From contig JAPTJF010000108.1 of the NCBI GenBank assembly GCA_029339195.1, positions 62,001-126,000 on the forward strand: 64,000 nucleotides of DNA. Reading direction: 5' to 3'. The stretch is from Micractinium sp. NFX-FRZ (lineage: Eukaryota > Chlorophyta > Trebouxiophyceae > Chlorellales > Chlorellaceae). A program made the position numbers and the translations under genes. Below the pieces are notes generated by a model, which worked only from the letters and a program-made list of their open reading frames with translations, searched no databases and was not told where the DNA came from. Positions 23,101-34,223 of this stretch are shown here, piece after piece; position 1 is the first letter of the stretch, and each line of letters starts with the position of its first letter.

Positions 23101-23585
23101 CTCGCCCCACAGCTGCGACAGCTGCGCATTGCTGGGCGCCACGGGCAGCGCTGGGAGCGGGCGGGGGCTGGGGACGGGCGATGGAGGCGGCGGGGGGCGC
23201 GGCCGCGGCGGTGGCGGGTTGGGGCGCGGGGGTGGTGGGGGGCTGGCCCGCGGCGGCGGCGGGGGGCTAGGGCGTGGCGGAGGCGGGGGGCTGGGGCGTG
23301 GCGGCGGGGGAGACGGGCTGCGCACCGGGGCTGGAGGGCTGGGAGCAGGGAGCGGCTCTGCTGGCGGCTGGCCGTTTTGGGGGTTGGTGTCTCCACCGGG
23401 CGGGGGAGGCGACTGCCTGGTGGCAAACGGGTTCTCTGTGTTTGACCGAGCGGGTGGGGGCGAGGGGGGAGACCGCCTTGCAACGACCGAGGGGCTGCAG
23501 CGGAGCAGGGCGGGCGGCAGGTGCCAGCGCTCAGTTGCAGGCAGGAGGGGGCTCTTGTTGCGCCCCCAGGGCCCCGCTGCTGGCA
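17131..23585 (-). CDS. Secreted pectate-lyase-like beta-helix protein with N-terminal poly-Pro stalk (5' end uncertain)
   Basis: Probably a polysaccharide-acting or wall-structural protein. Confident exons: about 23585-23040, 22717-22613, 22354-22200, 21967-21879, 21531-21440, 21278-20804, 20563-20528, 20382-20343, 20159-20087, 19783-19711, 19495-19416, 19061-18970, 18739-18662, 18484-18369, 17925-17833, 17606-17131; the phases checked agree. After a long (S/R)PPPPP stalk comes NVRDREFGNQGAKGDGNTDD and then VAVLIPAGRYRITQKIVI, the hallmark of the Pectate_lyase_3 group of right-handed beta-helices. Helix rungs follow: HLDIKGFNAFGIYEASNCWM, NADNGFIVNGADFVTVADVE, GHHGLWIQQSSNVLMTNFTI. An Ala/Pro-rich insertion interrupts the middle. 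The first exon is not settled: an in-frame stop lies just above 23585, so an upstream exon must supply the start; a signal-peptide-like ATG at about 23812 (MLPLLRRLLMLMPAV) is one candidate. No catalytic residues could be assigned. Confidence 0.78.
20224..20258. repeat. Degenerate copy of a beta-helix gene exon in its upstream intron
   Basis: Shares an 18-base exact run (TGGAGCGCTCAAACTCGA) and further similarity with 20113-20150 inside the exon 20159-20087. Same orientation, located in the intron on the 5' side. Confidence 0.65.
21624..21658. repeat. Degenerate copy of a beta-helix gene exon start and acceptor
   Basis: Matches 21503-21537 at an offset of 121. On the minus strand the copy would read LEGRNASSKATRRNRTQ after an AG, against the real exon IQGRNDDSKQFSNYRTD. 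The similarity covers the acceptor and the first part of the exon. Confidence 0.7.
22370..22445. repeat. CA/CG-rich microsatellite in beta-helix gene intron
   Basis: Runs of CACACA and CACGCGCACAC fill much of the intron to the right of the exon ending at 22354. Confidence 0.85.
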
Positions 23586-24051
23586 CCAGTAAGCCCTCTC
23601 CCTAGTGCTGTTGGCTGGGTGTCTGCTGCTGCCCAGTGTGACCGCAGGGGTGCTGAAAGCAGGGCCACCCAGCCGTCCAAGGTGAGTCCAAGGGTGTTGG
23701 CTGACACACACTGCGGCTAGGCTCGCACCCAGCCTCTTCAGGGCCGAGTGGGCCAGGACCGATTATACAACAGCAGGCATCAGCATCAGCAGCCGCCGCA
23801 GCAGCGGCAGCATCCGGGGGTGACCGGGCGGGGTGAGGGTGGAGGCGCGGCTGGTGAGGGGTGAGGGTGAATTACATGGGCGTGCAGCTGCGCACAGGCG
23901 TGGGTCATACAACAATGTATATGCATTGCATGTCATGTCAAGCAGGTGGCAGGGGACAGGCTCCACCACCAGCCATCATGCAAAACGTTTATTAGCGAGA
24001 GACAGAGAGGGGGAAGCATCAAAGGCAGCATACGGAGTGTGGGCCGGCCGC
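23586..24051. other. Junction between lectin 3' end and beta-helix gene 5' end
   Basis: Contains a minus-strand TGTAA at 23872-23876 and the possible first exon of the beta-helix gene near 23812-23765. If the lectin stop codon is spliced out instead, this stretch would be an intron of one larger gene. Confidence 0.45.
23872..23876 (-). terminator. Putative poly(A) signal TGTAA of the lectin gene
   Basis: The minus strand reads TGTAA 176 bases past the lectin stop, which favours ending that gene here. Confidence 0.5.
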
Positions 24052-25568
24052 CTACCTCTGCAGCTCCGGCTGGCAGCGGTAGCCAAACTGCAGCGTCTTG
24101 TACACGGTTGGGCAGGGGTCGTCAAACACGGGGTTGACAGCGGGCACCATGCAGGCCGCCTGGCCCACGCAGGCTGCCGACACAATCCTGCGGGGGGGGA
24201 GCGGAGTGGCAGGCAGGCGGGCACGGTTGGCAATGCTGGTGCTGCCAGGGCCGCAAAGCTGCGCACCACCTGAGCTCTCAACACCTCCGACACCCACAGC
24301 CAGGGGTAGCAGCAGCAGCAGCAGCAGCACTTTGCAGGCGTGCCAGCTGTTGGAGGCGTCGCCTGCAGGCAGGCCATCCCCTCTGCCTGAGCACCTTGTC
24401 AGCTCACAGCCCCGCCAATCGCCAAACTGCGCCCATCACTCGTGCAGTGCGTCCGCTGCAACAATCGGCTCACATGTAGGAGACCGTGGAGTTGCACTGC
24501 GTCGCCACGTCACCATACATGGCGTTATCCACCGCAGTTATGATCCACCCAGCGTCGCTGCAGGCCGCCAGCGCCACCTCGTTCTCTCGCACGCTGATCA
24601 CAGAGTCTGCCGGCGGCAGCGGGCACAGCAGGCACAACAGGGCGGGGTCGCGGGGAGGCGGACGGTGGGTGCTGACGAGCAGGGCGGGCGGCAGCTGGGC
24701 CCTGTGGCGAGCCGCACAGCGGGACGGGCAAGCGAACGAGCGGCACTGCGAGCACGTTGGCGGCAGCTGCCGGCAGCTGTGCGCGCCTGCCCGCATGCAT
24801 GCACTCAGCATTGGGCCCCTGGTGGGCTGGGCTGCTGGCAGCAGCTCACCCACGAATTTGGTTGGGTCCACCACGGGCGGCAGCTCTGCTGGAGGCGGGG
24901 GGCGAAGCTGCCGCCTGGGTGGTGGCGGTGGTGGGCTCCTGACGGAACCGCTGCTGGACTGGGGGGGCGGCGGCGGTGGCAGTGGCGGCGGCGAACGCAA
25001 GAGGCACGCGCCGTTTAGGCAGTACTGCCCACAAAACCGCTCCGTGTAGCCACACACGCCCTGCAGCACAGTCAGGGTAAGTGGAGGAGGTTGAGGGGGT
25101 CTGTATGTTGACAGGCGTGCGGGCGAGTGCAGGTGCCGCCACGTGGGCTCTGGCCAGGCCCAGAATGCCGTCAGGCTGCGCAACGCAGCTGCTTGGCTCA
25201 CTCACCCAGATGGCACAGCATGCGCTGGCATCTTGACAGGGTGTGCTCTTGCCGCAGGGAAGCCAGAACTCTGGGACTGACAGGGCGTCAGCAGTGTCTG
25301 CGGCAGCACGCAGGAAAGAACAGTGCACATCGAAGGGTGAGGTCGCACAAGCGGCGGCGCTGCCGGCGCCCGGTTTGGGGCAGCAGGAACCTGAACTGCC
25401 ACTGGGGATGTTCAAGCATTTTCGACCGATCGCAAAGCGCCCACTGTGGCTTTCTTGTCTGAAATGCTTACCGTTCAACACCGGCTGTGCTTGTGCGCTG
25501 CCCAGCGCCACCGCCATGACTAGGCACAGTAACGCAGCGGCAGGGCTGCCGCAGCGTCTCCAACCCAT
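24052..25568 (-). CDS. Secreted lectin: hevein-type chitin-binding domain, poly-Pro linker, SUEL galactose/rhamnose-binding domain
   Basis: Five exons, 25568-25472, 25276-25206, 25060-24850, 24606-24474 and 24187-24052, join in phase into 215 aa. Residues 1-28 are a signal peptide (AALLCLVMAVALGSAQA). Residues 38-76 form a hevein/CBM18 module split by an intron: LPCGKSTPCQDASACCAIW then GVCGYTERFCGQYCLNGACL, with the typical eight-cysteine order. A PPPPPP-rich linker follows to about 120. Residues 128-211 match the SUEL lectin domain: ISVRENEVALAACSDAG, TAVDNAMYGD, CVGQAACMVPAVNPVF and DDPCPTVYKTLQFGYRC. The first module is known to bind chitin/GlcNAc and the second galactose or rhamnose, so the protein may crosslink wall polymers or bind microbes. 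Its neighbour is the beta-helix protein, on the same strand. The stop directly follows a possible donor (AG then GTAGGC), so a fusion with that neighbour is not excluded. Confidence 0.85.
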
Positions 25569-26158
25569 TATGTGCTGATGTCTGTCGACCTAGTCCTGCG
25601 CAGCGGCGGCGGGAGGCGGACGCGCTGCAACTGCCGCCCAGCAGTTTCTGTCTGTTCAGCCGCAGCCCGCTGCCTGGCGACTGTGAAAGCGACAGGGATG
25701 CACGAGATGCTAAAGCGAGCAAGGAAGCGAGCGGCCGGTAACCTTTGGGGCTTGAAAGTTTGTAACTGCCTCGTCCTACGTGGCCTCGCGAGCCGCGTCC
25801 TGAAACTTTCAGTGGAAGTGCGTGTCTGCCCTTGTGGCAGATGTGCTTCGAACATGATGGTGGGTTCGAGCCAACGGCGCATGCTGAACTGCGCCGGCAG
25901 CCAGGCAGGCGTGCGCCGCGGTGCCCGGTACCTGAGCGCGCTGAACGGTGCGCTCACAACGGACCACAGGCTCTTGGGCTGAGATAGGCGGTGTCACAAC
26001 AGTTAAATACACACTCCAGAACGAACATAGTATTGTGAAACGGCACGACGAAGGGTCATAATCAGCAGGAGGGCAGGGGGGAGGGGAGGTCACCGGTGCG
26101 CCGCAGCCGCCTGCGCAGCAGCTGTGCCCTGCAGCATGTGGACGCCGCTCAGCTCTGT
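25569..26158. other. Intergenic: lectin promoter and WDR83 3' UTR
   Basis: Both neighbours are on the minus strand. No TATA box was clear. Overlapping ORFs lack any recognisable domain and I support no gene here. Confidence 0.45.
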
Positions 26159-29100
26159 TCACGTCCAAACTTTGACGGTGCCGTCCACGGAGGAGGTGAG
26201 CAGGCACTCGCCCTTGGGGTGCATGGCCATGCTGCACACGACATCAGAGTGCGCTTGGAAGCTCTCCACAAGCTGCGCATCAACCAGCTCCCAGTAAAAC
26301 ACACGGCCATCTTCTGCAGGGAGGCGAGCAGGCAGACGAGCAGGAAGGGTGGCAGGGGGATGATACATGTGAGCAGGGAGGAAAAGGAAAGCCAGCAGCT
26401 GCACAGTAGACCCAAACAACAGCAAGCGCTTTGAGCAGGGCACCAGGATGCACGCCGAAAATGCCCCCGCCCCCCGCCCGCCTGGGCTTGCCCACCCGAG
26501 GAGCCGATGACATATGCGTCTGAGGGGGTGAAGCAGCAGTCCATCTTGAAGGAGGTGTGCTTGTGGCCTGCACTTGGAAGAGCAGCATGGAAGGAAGCAG
26601 GTGTAAGGGCAGGCAAGGTGTGCTGGGTGGGGGTGAGGCAAGGATGCGCAGCCTGGGGGACAGGGTCGCCCGGTGCTCCCACCCACCTCGCTGCCGTCGC
26701 AGTTTTGCCCCAACCGTGACATTGCCGCGCCCATGCCACCCACACGCACGCTTGCCCACAGTGGTGACCGTGCCATACAGCACGACTGGTCAACTCCACC
26801 CTGCCCTGCCAGCCTCCCAACCTGGGCCACACTCACCCACTTCACCTGCCGCCACCCACCCCTTACACAGGCTCCCATCCAACCCTAACACAGGCGCACA
26901 GGCACCCTGTCCACTGTTCGAACCAACCCCACATCCCAGACCTCCCCAAGCACCCATTTGAACACAGGCACCCACCCCCACCTGTGTACTCTGCCAGCAG
27001 GTCTCCATCTGCCCTGTCCAGCAGGCGCACCGTGCTGTCCATGCAGGCCGCCAGCACGCAGTTCTGGTCGCGGCTCACTGCACGGCGGGTGGCGGGCTCA
27101 GTGGAACAACAGCTCAGTTGCTGCACACAGGGGGACGGGGGTCAGCGCTGGCAGGTAGCACATGGCGGTAGGGCAGCGCGTGCCCGCGCCTTCACCGAAT
27201 CAAGGGGCAAGCTGCCGGCACCACTTTCGTGCATGAATGCGGCGTGCTGCGCCAGTGTGAGCCCCAAACATGCCGAGCAATGCACATGCCACCCAGGCAG
27301 CCTAGCAGCCAAGCTTCACGTGAACCCTCCTAGGCCAGCTAACCTCCACCTGACCGGCCACCCAGCCCACCACCCTACACAGGTATTCGCCTAAGCAAGC
27401 ATCTACTGCTGCAGACACCCACCTACAAAGCCATCCACCAGCTCTGTGCCAACCCTGCCTGGCCACACACATCAATGCAACGGCTACCTCACCACTTTAT
27501 GCGCCACACCTCAACACACCCACACACGCTGCCCTGCCACCCACCCTTCACGCAGGTGACCGGGTGGTGCAGTTCGTCGGTGAACAGGCGGCCCATGCGT
27601 ACATCAAACCGCCGCACGCTGCCGTCCACGCTGCCAGCAAGGATCTCGGCGCTGCGGGGGGCACCGGAGGGGAGCCGAGTTAAGGGGGGACAGGTGCAGG
27701 GGCAGGGCGGCGGGGGGCAGCAGGGAAGCCGCAGGGTAGGTGCCCGGATGGCCCAGGCGTGCACAGCACTGCGCCGCCCCCCTCACCTTGCCCTCACACC
27801 GCTTCCTGCACAGCATGCAGCCCCTCGCAAATGATCAACGGCATGCCTGCAGCGTGCACAGCATGCAGCATGGCGCACGCACCTGCTCCGTCTCCCCGGC
27901 CCCCTCCCCCTGCCCTCCGCCCCACGCACCGCTCCGTGACAGCCACTGATGTGACGCTGTCTCTGAAGGGGCGCATGACTTGGACAGCATCAATCGAGCG
28001 CGACCGGCAGTCCCACACCTTGACTGCCTGGTCATACCCGCCGCTCACCAGCACGTCGCACCCGGGGCTGTAGCAGAGCTGCGGTGTGGCAGGGTGGAGC
28101 GGACGGAGCAGGGGGGCCAGGGAGGAGCAGGGGCAGGTGGGCGGGGTGATGATGCCGCGAGGAGATGAGGAAAGAGACGGCAATGCTGCAACCCCGTCCC
28201 CCCTGCCCACCCTTTCTCCTTCATACCAACGCGTCTTCAACGCACCGCTGCGGTGTAGGCTGCCCCCGCCCAAACACACCGCCAGCACTTCCACTTTGCA
28301 CCCGCCCCACCCCGCACCCGCCCACACACCGCGTTGATGTACGCGTCGTGCCCCCGGAACTTGCGGATGATGTTGCCTGTGGACACGTCCCACAGGAACA
28401 CCTGGCGGTCGCCGCCGCAAGATGCAAACCTGTGGGAGGGCGGAGGGCGGGAGGCGGGTGACGCAGGTGTGCATGGGTGGGTGGGTGGGTGGAGTGGGAG
28501 TTGGCGAGGAAGCTGGGGTGGGGACTGGGCCACAGCGGGGTGTGGGTGGCGAAGAGGGGGGATGCAGAGCGCGTGGAGGGCACTTGCATGGGCCTGCCAG
28601 TGCGCCGACAGGCCAGTGGCACCCCTGCCCTCCCGCCTGCCCCAGCCTCTCCCCAGCCCCTCTTCCCACCCACCAACCTGTGCCCACTGGCACCCGCCCC
28701 ACCCCGCACTGCCCGTCCTGCTCACTTGCTGTTGTCTGATGACACCGCCACGTCACGCACGTCGTACCCATGCCCGGTGTACACCTTGATGGGTATGCCA
28801 CGGTGCGGGTTCCAAAGCCTCACTGTGCGGTCCTGCGCACATGGCAGACGAATGAGGCCGTGGCATACGTGGCACCGACAGACGCAGGCAGAGGAATGGG
28901 GCCAGGGTGCACGCGGCACCGTCAGACGCAGGCAGGCGGCTGAACGTGGGCTCCCTGCGGGCGCAGGCACCCCAACGGCAGCTGAGGTAGCAGCGGCAAT
29001 AGCGGCCGTGGGGCTTGAGCCATGTGTGTGAGGATTGCATTCGTGTACAAAATGTCACCCGTGTACAGCCGCCTGCTGATGTTTGAAACACAGCGGTGTG

Positions 29101-29355
29101 TGGAGCGTCAGCGGTGGCAGCTGCAGGCCAAGAAAGGCAGCGGGAACCCCGCCCGGCGCTGGGCAGCAGCGGCGGCAGCAGCGGCAGCCGCACCTTGCCG
29201 CAGGAGAGCGCATAGGTGCCTTGCTGGTTGAACCGCACAGCCAGCACCGGGCCCTCGTGTCCCGACAGCACAGCATGCTCCTTGCTTGGCAGCCGCTCGT
29301 TGGGCGGTAGCAGCGTGCCGGGAGGCGGCGCCGGGCCGAGCGGCGCGCCAGGCAT
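26159..29355 (-). CDS. WDR83: WD repeat-containing protein 83 (MORG1)
   Basis: Seven-bladed WD40 propeller; in animals a scaffold of ERK signalling and a spliceosome-associated protein. Exons 29355-29194, 28832-28726, 28429-28330, 28078-27930, 27651-27545, 27077-26982, 26567-26496, 26313-26159 give exactly 315 aa, the length of human WDR83. Diagnostic segments: HEGPVLAVRFNQQGTYALSC, DRTVRLWNPHRGIPIKVYTG, GHGYDVRDVAVSSDNSKFAS, AEILAGSVDGSVRRFDVRMG, DSTVRLLDRADGDLLAEYTG, HTSFKMDCCFTPSDAYVIGS, EDGRVFYWELVD. The junction near 27545 needs the donor after GTGAAGG; the nearer GTGAAG donor would create a stop. A 44-bp tandem duplication lies just upstream of the second exon. A housekeeping role is likely. 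Confidence 0.93.
28843..28930. repeat. 44-bp tandem duplication upstream of WDR83 exon 2
   Basis: On the minus strand two units beginning TGCGTCTG(A/T)CGGTGCC and ending CTGCC stand next to each other, directly before the acceptor of the exon 28832-28726. Confidence 0.65.
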
Positions 29356-30453
29356 CCCAGCAGCAGTCTCAGGCCGCTACCATCATGGGCCAGGAACCCC
29401 GTCGTTACTCTGGGTGTTTGACTTGTGGGGTGTGAAGGCCAGAGGCGAGACGAGCTGCGGCAGGCAGGCGGCAGAGGCGGTGGCGGCAGTGGGTGGCCGG
29501 CAAGAGGCGCTCCGCCCCCGGGCGAAACACACAGCGGGATCGCGATGCGCACAACCATCTTCATGTGCAACGCCCTCGCTGTGCTTCTGGCAACACCTGC
29601 ACAAGCGAGTTGACCCGAAAGACACTCCGTGTGCAGCGCTTGCTAAAGCTCGTCGTCTGGGAACGCTTGGGTCCGCCTGATATGTACTTTCCGAAACAAG
29701 CGCGCTCAATCGCCGCGGCATGAGCTGCAAGGCATGGCCACCGCCCGCCCACGTGGCGGCGGACGCAAAGGATGCCCGCCTAGCACTCATCTTTCTGGAA
29801 CACTGGGCATTACAGATTACATGCAATATCGAATACAGTGTGGTTTGCGGCGCCCCCTGTGCCTCCGCCGGTTGCCAGTCGAGGGGCAGGCGAGGGGCAG
29901 GAGGCGGCAGCAGGCAGCGGCAGCGGCGGCAGCATTTGAGCGGTAACGGCGGCAGCCCCAGGGCCACCGGTTTGTCGTGGGTTCATATTTGCATCCTCTC
30001 CCTTTGCTTGATTGTAAGCTGTTAACTCAGGGGGGGCGGCCATTGCCACTCCCTCCCTCCTTGTCCGCAAGTCACGCACTTACATGAGACCTGCGGACCC
30101 AGGCCTCAACTCGTGACACTGTTATGGCTGGTGTTACGCTGTCCTGACGGGCTCCCGGAGCGCGGCGGCAACAAACTTGTGCAAGCTGCTGTGCGGCCGC
30201 GCGGACGCCCCAGCCCGGAGCCTGTCTTCCTTGTAAGCTAGACAACGCGCATGCCATGGAAGAAACGCGCCGCTTGTATGTGGTACCAGTGGTATACCAC
30301 TGCCTCCGCCGCCAGCCAGCCGCCAGCGACTCGCGAAAGGAGCCCACAAATGCCTGCTATGCCCCACTCACCCTTGTTGCAGTGACAACACTGCACTACA
30401 GTGATCCTTCTGTCATCTGGACAGACGCACACAGTGGTCACTGGGGTGGAGCA
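29356..30453. other. Divergent intergenic region between WDR83 and the GT90 gene
   Basis: Holds both promoters and one copy of the dispersed repeat (29458-29892). The ORF upstream of 30454 continues in frame from 30256, so a longer N-terminus for the GT90 protein is possible but would bury its membrane anchor. Confidence 0.5.
29458..29892 (+). repeat. Dispersed repeat, copy A
   Basis: Homologous along its length to 34224-34684 in the same orientation. Shared anchors include CCTCGCTGTGCTTCTG (29574-29589), AAGGCATGGCCA, CCCACGTGGCGG and TTTGCGGCGCCCCCTG (29844-29859). No long ORF is shared between copies, and no terminal repeats were found by eye. It may be an old non-autonomous transposable element. 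Confidence 0.7.
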
Positions 30454-31129
30454 ATGGTGCGGTTTGCAGAGCGCAAGGGACGGGTTGCGGCACGCATGGC
30501 ACAAGCGGTGCTTGGCCTCGCATTCATTGGACTGTTGGCTCTCCTCTCACCGCTGCGTGCACTGGCCCTTGGCACTAGTGCGTCAACAGCAGGGACCCAG
30601 ATTCGCAATCAGCAGCCAGTGGAGACGTCTGCAAAATCGTCGCCAGCCTCACGAGTGCGCCCAGCGGCCCATCCACCGCCGCCGCTGCCAGAGCTGCTCT
30701 GTGGCGGGCCTGCCGGCGTGCCCTCGCTCACAGCATCGCTTGCAGCCAGCACCGCAGCCCTGCAGCAGAGCGTGGAGGATGCCTTCAAGCCTTACGCCTC
30801 TGGCTTCACGCTGCAAGATGTTGAGGCCACTGCTGGTGCTCTGCAAATCGGGCAGGACAAGCTGGACGTCCGTTTCTGGCTCGAGGTGAGGCGGGGTGGG
30901 GCTGGGATGGGCCCGGGAGGATGGGGCGGTACTATTCATGGTTGCACTGCTGGTAACGACCTCTACCATATTCCCCAGCCAGCCACCCACCCACACCTGG
31001 GAACTGAGGTGCCGAGGCCAGCAGCTGCGGTCCGTCACCGCTAACGACAGCGCTGCCTGCCCAGCACTCGCTGCCTGTCGTTCGCCGGTGTCGGCCCACA
31101 GGGCTGCAGCTGGGGCCAGCGTCTGTGCG

Positions 31130-31161
<32 letters not shown>

Positions 31162-34012
31162 CTTGTCTCCCGCCAGATGCTTCTGGACCTGACAAGATGG
31201 TTTGCACTGCCGCCCCGCTGCCCACTGCCCGCCCCCCAGCTTCCCCCCCGCAGCTGCTTTCTCTTCCCGGCACCAGCTGCCTGCTGCCTTGCCCCCCGCG
31301 TCCCCCAGCCTGGTCCCCGCCCCTCCCCTCCCTGTGCATATCGTGCTGCTGCAGGTGCGCAACAAGACGGTCATACTGCCTCGCCACAAGGACCAGCGCT
31401 GCCCTCCGCCTTGCAACAACAGATTCACGAGCCTCGTTGCGCGGCTGGAGTGGGCCATGGCAGCCGGGCAGCTGTCGATCCCCGAGGGTCTGCCGCTGCT
31501 GCTCAACATTGACGACCCATCCCTGTGCTCCGTGGTGCGCTTCCCGCCGTCTGTCCTTCTTTGGTTACGTTAGTTGCTGGTCAGTGCACATGGCTGCTGC
31601 CCCAGCTCCACTGCCGCAGCCATGGCTTCAGCAGCTAACAAACAGAGTGTAAGGGCACTGTTTGCACCAACGGCGCCGCCGCTGCCTGTCTGCCTCACGT
31701 TGCAGCCGGCGCCCTGGCACCACTTGTGCTGCTCTGCGCAACGTCCATGCATGCCGGCTCGACGTGGGCCACCCGGGCCTGCCGTGCACTTGCCACCCTC
31801 ACCATGTATTCACCACCTTACCCTGTGTGTTCACGCGTGCTGCAGACCAACAGCACCAGCCCCTGCCGCTCCCCTCTGCTCAGCATTTTGAAGAAAAGCG
31901 AAGGTGGGTCGGGCCCCGGCCCCGCGCACCCTTTGAGATGCACCGACATACACATGGCTTCAGTGTGGCAGTTACGCTTGAATGGGGCGCAGCTGTGACC
32001 TCTCATCTCCCTAGCCATCTCACTGCCCGCGCCGGCAGCCGCGCTGCATATGGCTGACCCATTTGTGTCGAGGCCCCTCGTGCAGATCTGGACGTAGCAG
32101 TGCCGTCTTTTGTCACCCCTTTCGAGCCCGTGTTTTTCCCATGGCAAGAGAAGCGCGATCTGGCTTTCTTCAGGTGCTGTACCTGCTGTACCTGCTGTAC
32201 TTGCTGTGCGTGCTGTGTCTGATGAGCCTGTTGTGTCACAAGCATGCTGCTGCTGCTGCTGCTGTTGCCACCACTGCCGCTGTTTCCGCCGCTTCCGCCG
32301 CCACTGCCGCTTCTGCTGTCGCTACGCCAGAAGGAAGTCGGGCAGTGTGTTGCTAGTCAAGCAGCTATGCTGCGCGTGCCTTGACCCCTGCCGAGGCTGC
32401 CCACAAGTCATCCCACAAGTGACGGCGTTGGTGCTGTTGGTAACGCTGCGCCAATGCTTGTGTGCAACAGGGGCTCACCCCCGTCCACCAGCCCCGGGCA
32501 CCTTTCCCGCACGCCCTGTGCTCAGGCTTGCCGGTGTTGTGTGTGCTTGCTACACTGCAGGGGCTCTGCCACGTGCAGCCTACCCACGCTGAACGGCACG
32601 GCGCCCACAGGGGGCAGCGCATGTGTGCGGTACCACATGGCGCAGCTGTCTTGGGACCACCCGGATCTGCTGAATGCAACCATCCTTGAAGACGTGAGGA
32701 GGGGCGATGCCTGCCCGCGCTGTGGATGTGCCGGGTGGTGTGGTGATTGCTGCCAGGTCACCTTGTGCTGTGCAGGGACTGGTTGCTGCAGCTGCTGCGC
32801 TGCAAGATGATGGGCCGCATCGTGCATCGCCAGATGCACCCCACACACCCAGTGGCCCGGGCCCCGCCATGTGATCAGAGTTGTTCCATGTGTGCCATCC
32901 CTCTTAGTTCGAGTTCATATCTTTTCTCTCTTTGCGGTCTCCTCCTGCGCAGGTGACCCAGTTTGGCGGCCCGCGGCACCTGCCCGGCCCGCAAGCCACC
33001 ATGGAGGAGCATGCAGCATACAAGTGAGTGCAGCAGGCGCGGGAGTCTTCTGAGTTCCATGCCCAAGGCTGCATGCACGCCTCAGGTTTCATACTGACGC
33101 CGCCTGCGCTGCCACACCCAACTGCCCCGCCGCCGCCCCCGGTTTGTGCGCCCGCCCTATGTGTCACTGCCACGTCTGTCAGCCGCAGCCCAGCCACACG
33201 TGGGTTTGGCCGCGCAGCCCTCCCACTGCACTTATTCCTTCAAAAGCTAGTGCCCCACCCCGTTCCTCTGCATCCTTGTGCCCAGGTATGTGTTGGATTT
33301 CGACGGCATCGTCGCGTCTTTCCGCATGAAGGCCTTACTGGCCCTAAATAGCCTGGTACTCAAGCAAGCCAGTCCACAGGTACGGCAGCGGTACTGCTGG
33401 GAAGGTGTGCTTGGAGGTGGAGTTGGTTGTTGGCACTGCAGCAGGGTTGGTGGGCAGTGGTGCAGGAGCTGTCTCAAGCAGTGGCACGGGTGCTTGCCTT
33501 AGCTTGCCAGCTCACAGGCACATGAATGTTGCTGGGCAGGACAGAACCCGTTGTTCTTTTCCGGGCCCCAGAAGCTTGCGGCAAGCTACCCGGGTTTGCA
33601 GGCGGCTGGGCTGGGAGGTGAGGAAAGGAGGAGGTTCTCAAGGCTCACGGTCCGGTCACTAGTACGAGCAGCCAAGCCTCCCTGCCACGGGAGGAGCTTT
33701 TCAAGGCTCATTGTCACTAACACTGGCATCCAAGCGTCCCTGCCATGCCACACACTGCTTGCCCTGCTGCAGACGCAGTGGTACTACGCTGCATTGTGCC
33801 CCTGCGAGCACTACCTCCCCTTCTGGGTGAGGCACGAGGATGACGTGCTGGATCTGGTGGCCCAGCTGCGGGGCAGGCCAGAGAACGACGAGGTGGCGCA
33901 GCGCATCGCGGCAAACAGCCAGGCCTTTGCGCTGGCGCACTTGACGGATGACGGCGCGTTCAGGCATTGGCAGCGGGTCGTTGACACGTACGCCCGCCTC
34001 TACAAGCCCTAG
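30454..34012 (+). CDS. Family GT90 (CAP10/POGLUT-like) glycosyltransferase
   Basis: Type II membrane or lumenal glycosyltransferase of the secretory pathway; relatives are fungal CAP10 xylosyltransferases and animal protein O-glucosyltransferases. Eight exons: 30454-30885, 31355-31534, 31846-31903, 32086-32173, 32561-32693, 32953-33023, 33286-33379, 33773-34012; 431 aa, all in phase. A signal anchor (AVLGLAFIGLLALLSPLRAL) lies near residue 18. Family motifs: LLLNIDDPSLC, then SPLLSILKKSE, DLDVAVPSFVTPF, WQEKRDLAFFRGSATC, AYKYVLDFDGIVASFRMKAL, LNSLVLKQASPQTQWYYAAL, CEHYLPFW, and the ENDEVAQRIAANSQAFALAH tail. The acceptor donor substrate cannot be told. Start placed at the ATG 30454 because it puts the membrane segment near the N-terminus; the frame is open further upstream to 30256. 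The last intron holds a tandem duplication (33637-33747). Confidence 0.88.
33637..33747. repeat. Tandem duplication in last GT90 intron
   Basis: Two diverged units of about 55 bases, each beginning TCAAGGCTCA and ending CC(T/A)CCCTGCCA-like sequence, stand side by side. Confidence 0.65.
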
Positions 34013-34223
34013 CGTCCGGGGCCCAATGAAGTATCTGTCAAACATTTGTGCAAAACTTCTGCCCCAGGCTGCCGGGTGAACTGCTACCCATGTTTAACTA
34101 TCCTCAATGTGAATGTGCGCAAGCCCAGACACCACACAGTCCAGAACCATATATGTGTGAAGAAAGGGGTCATCTATGCATGCTGACAACGGAGCTCAGG
34201 CTCATAGGCTATATCAAATTGAG

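Noticed and set aside
32747..32873. Extra GT90 exon (DWLLQLLRCKMMGRIVHRQ)
   Set aside because: It has an acceptor but no donor giving a consistent phase, and the flanking exons already join in phase without it.
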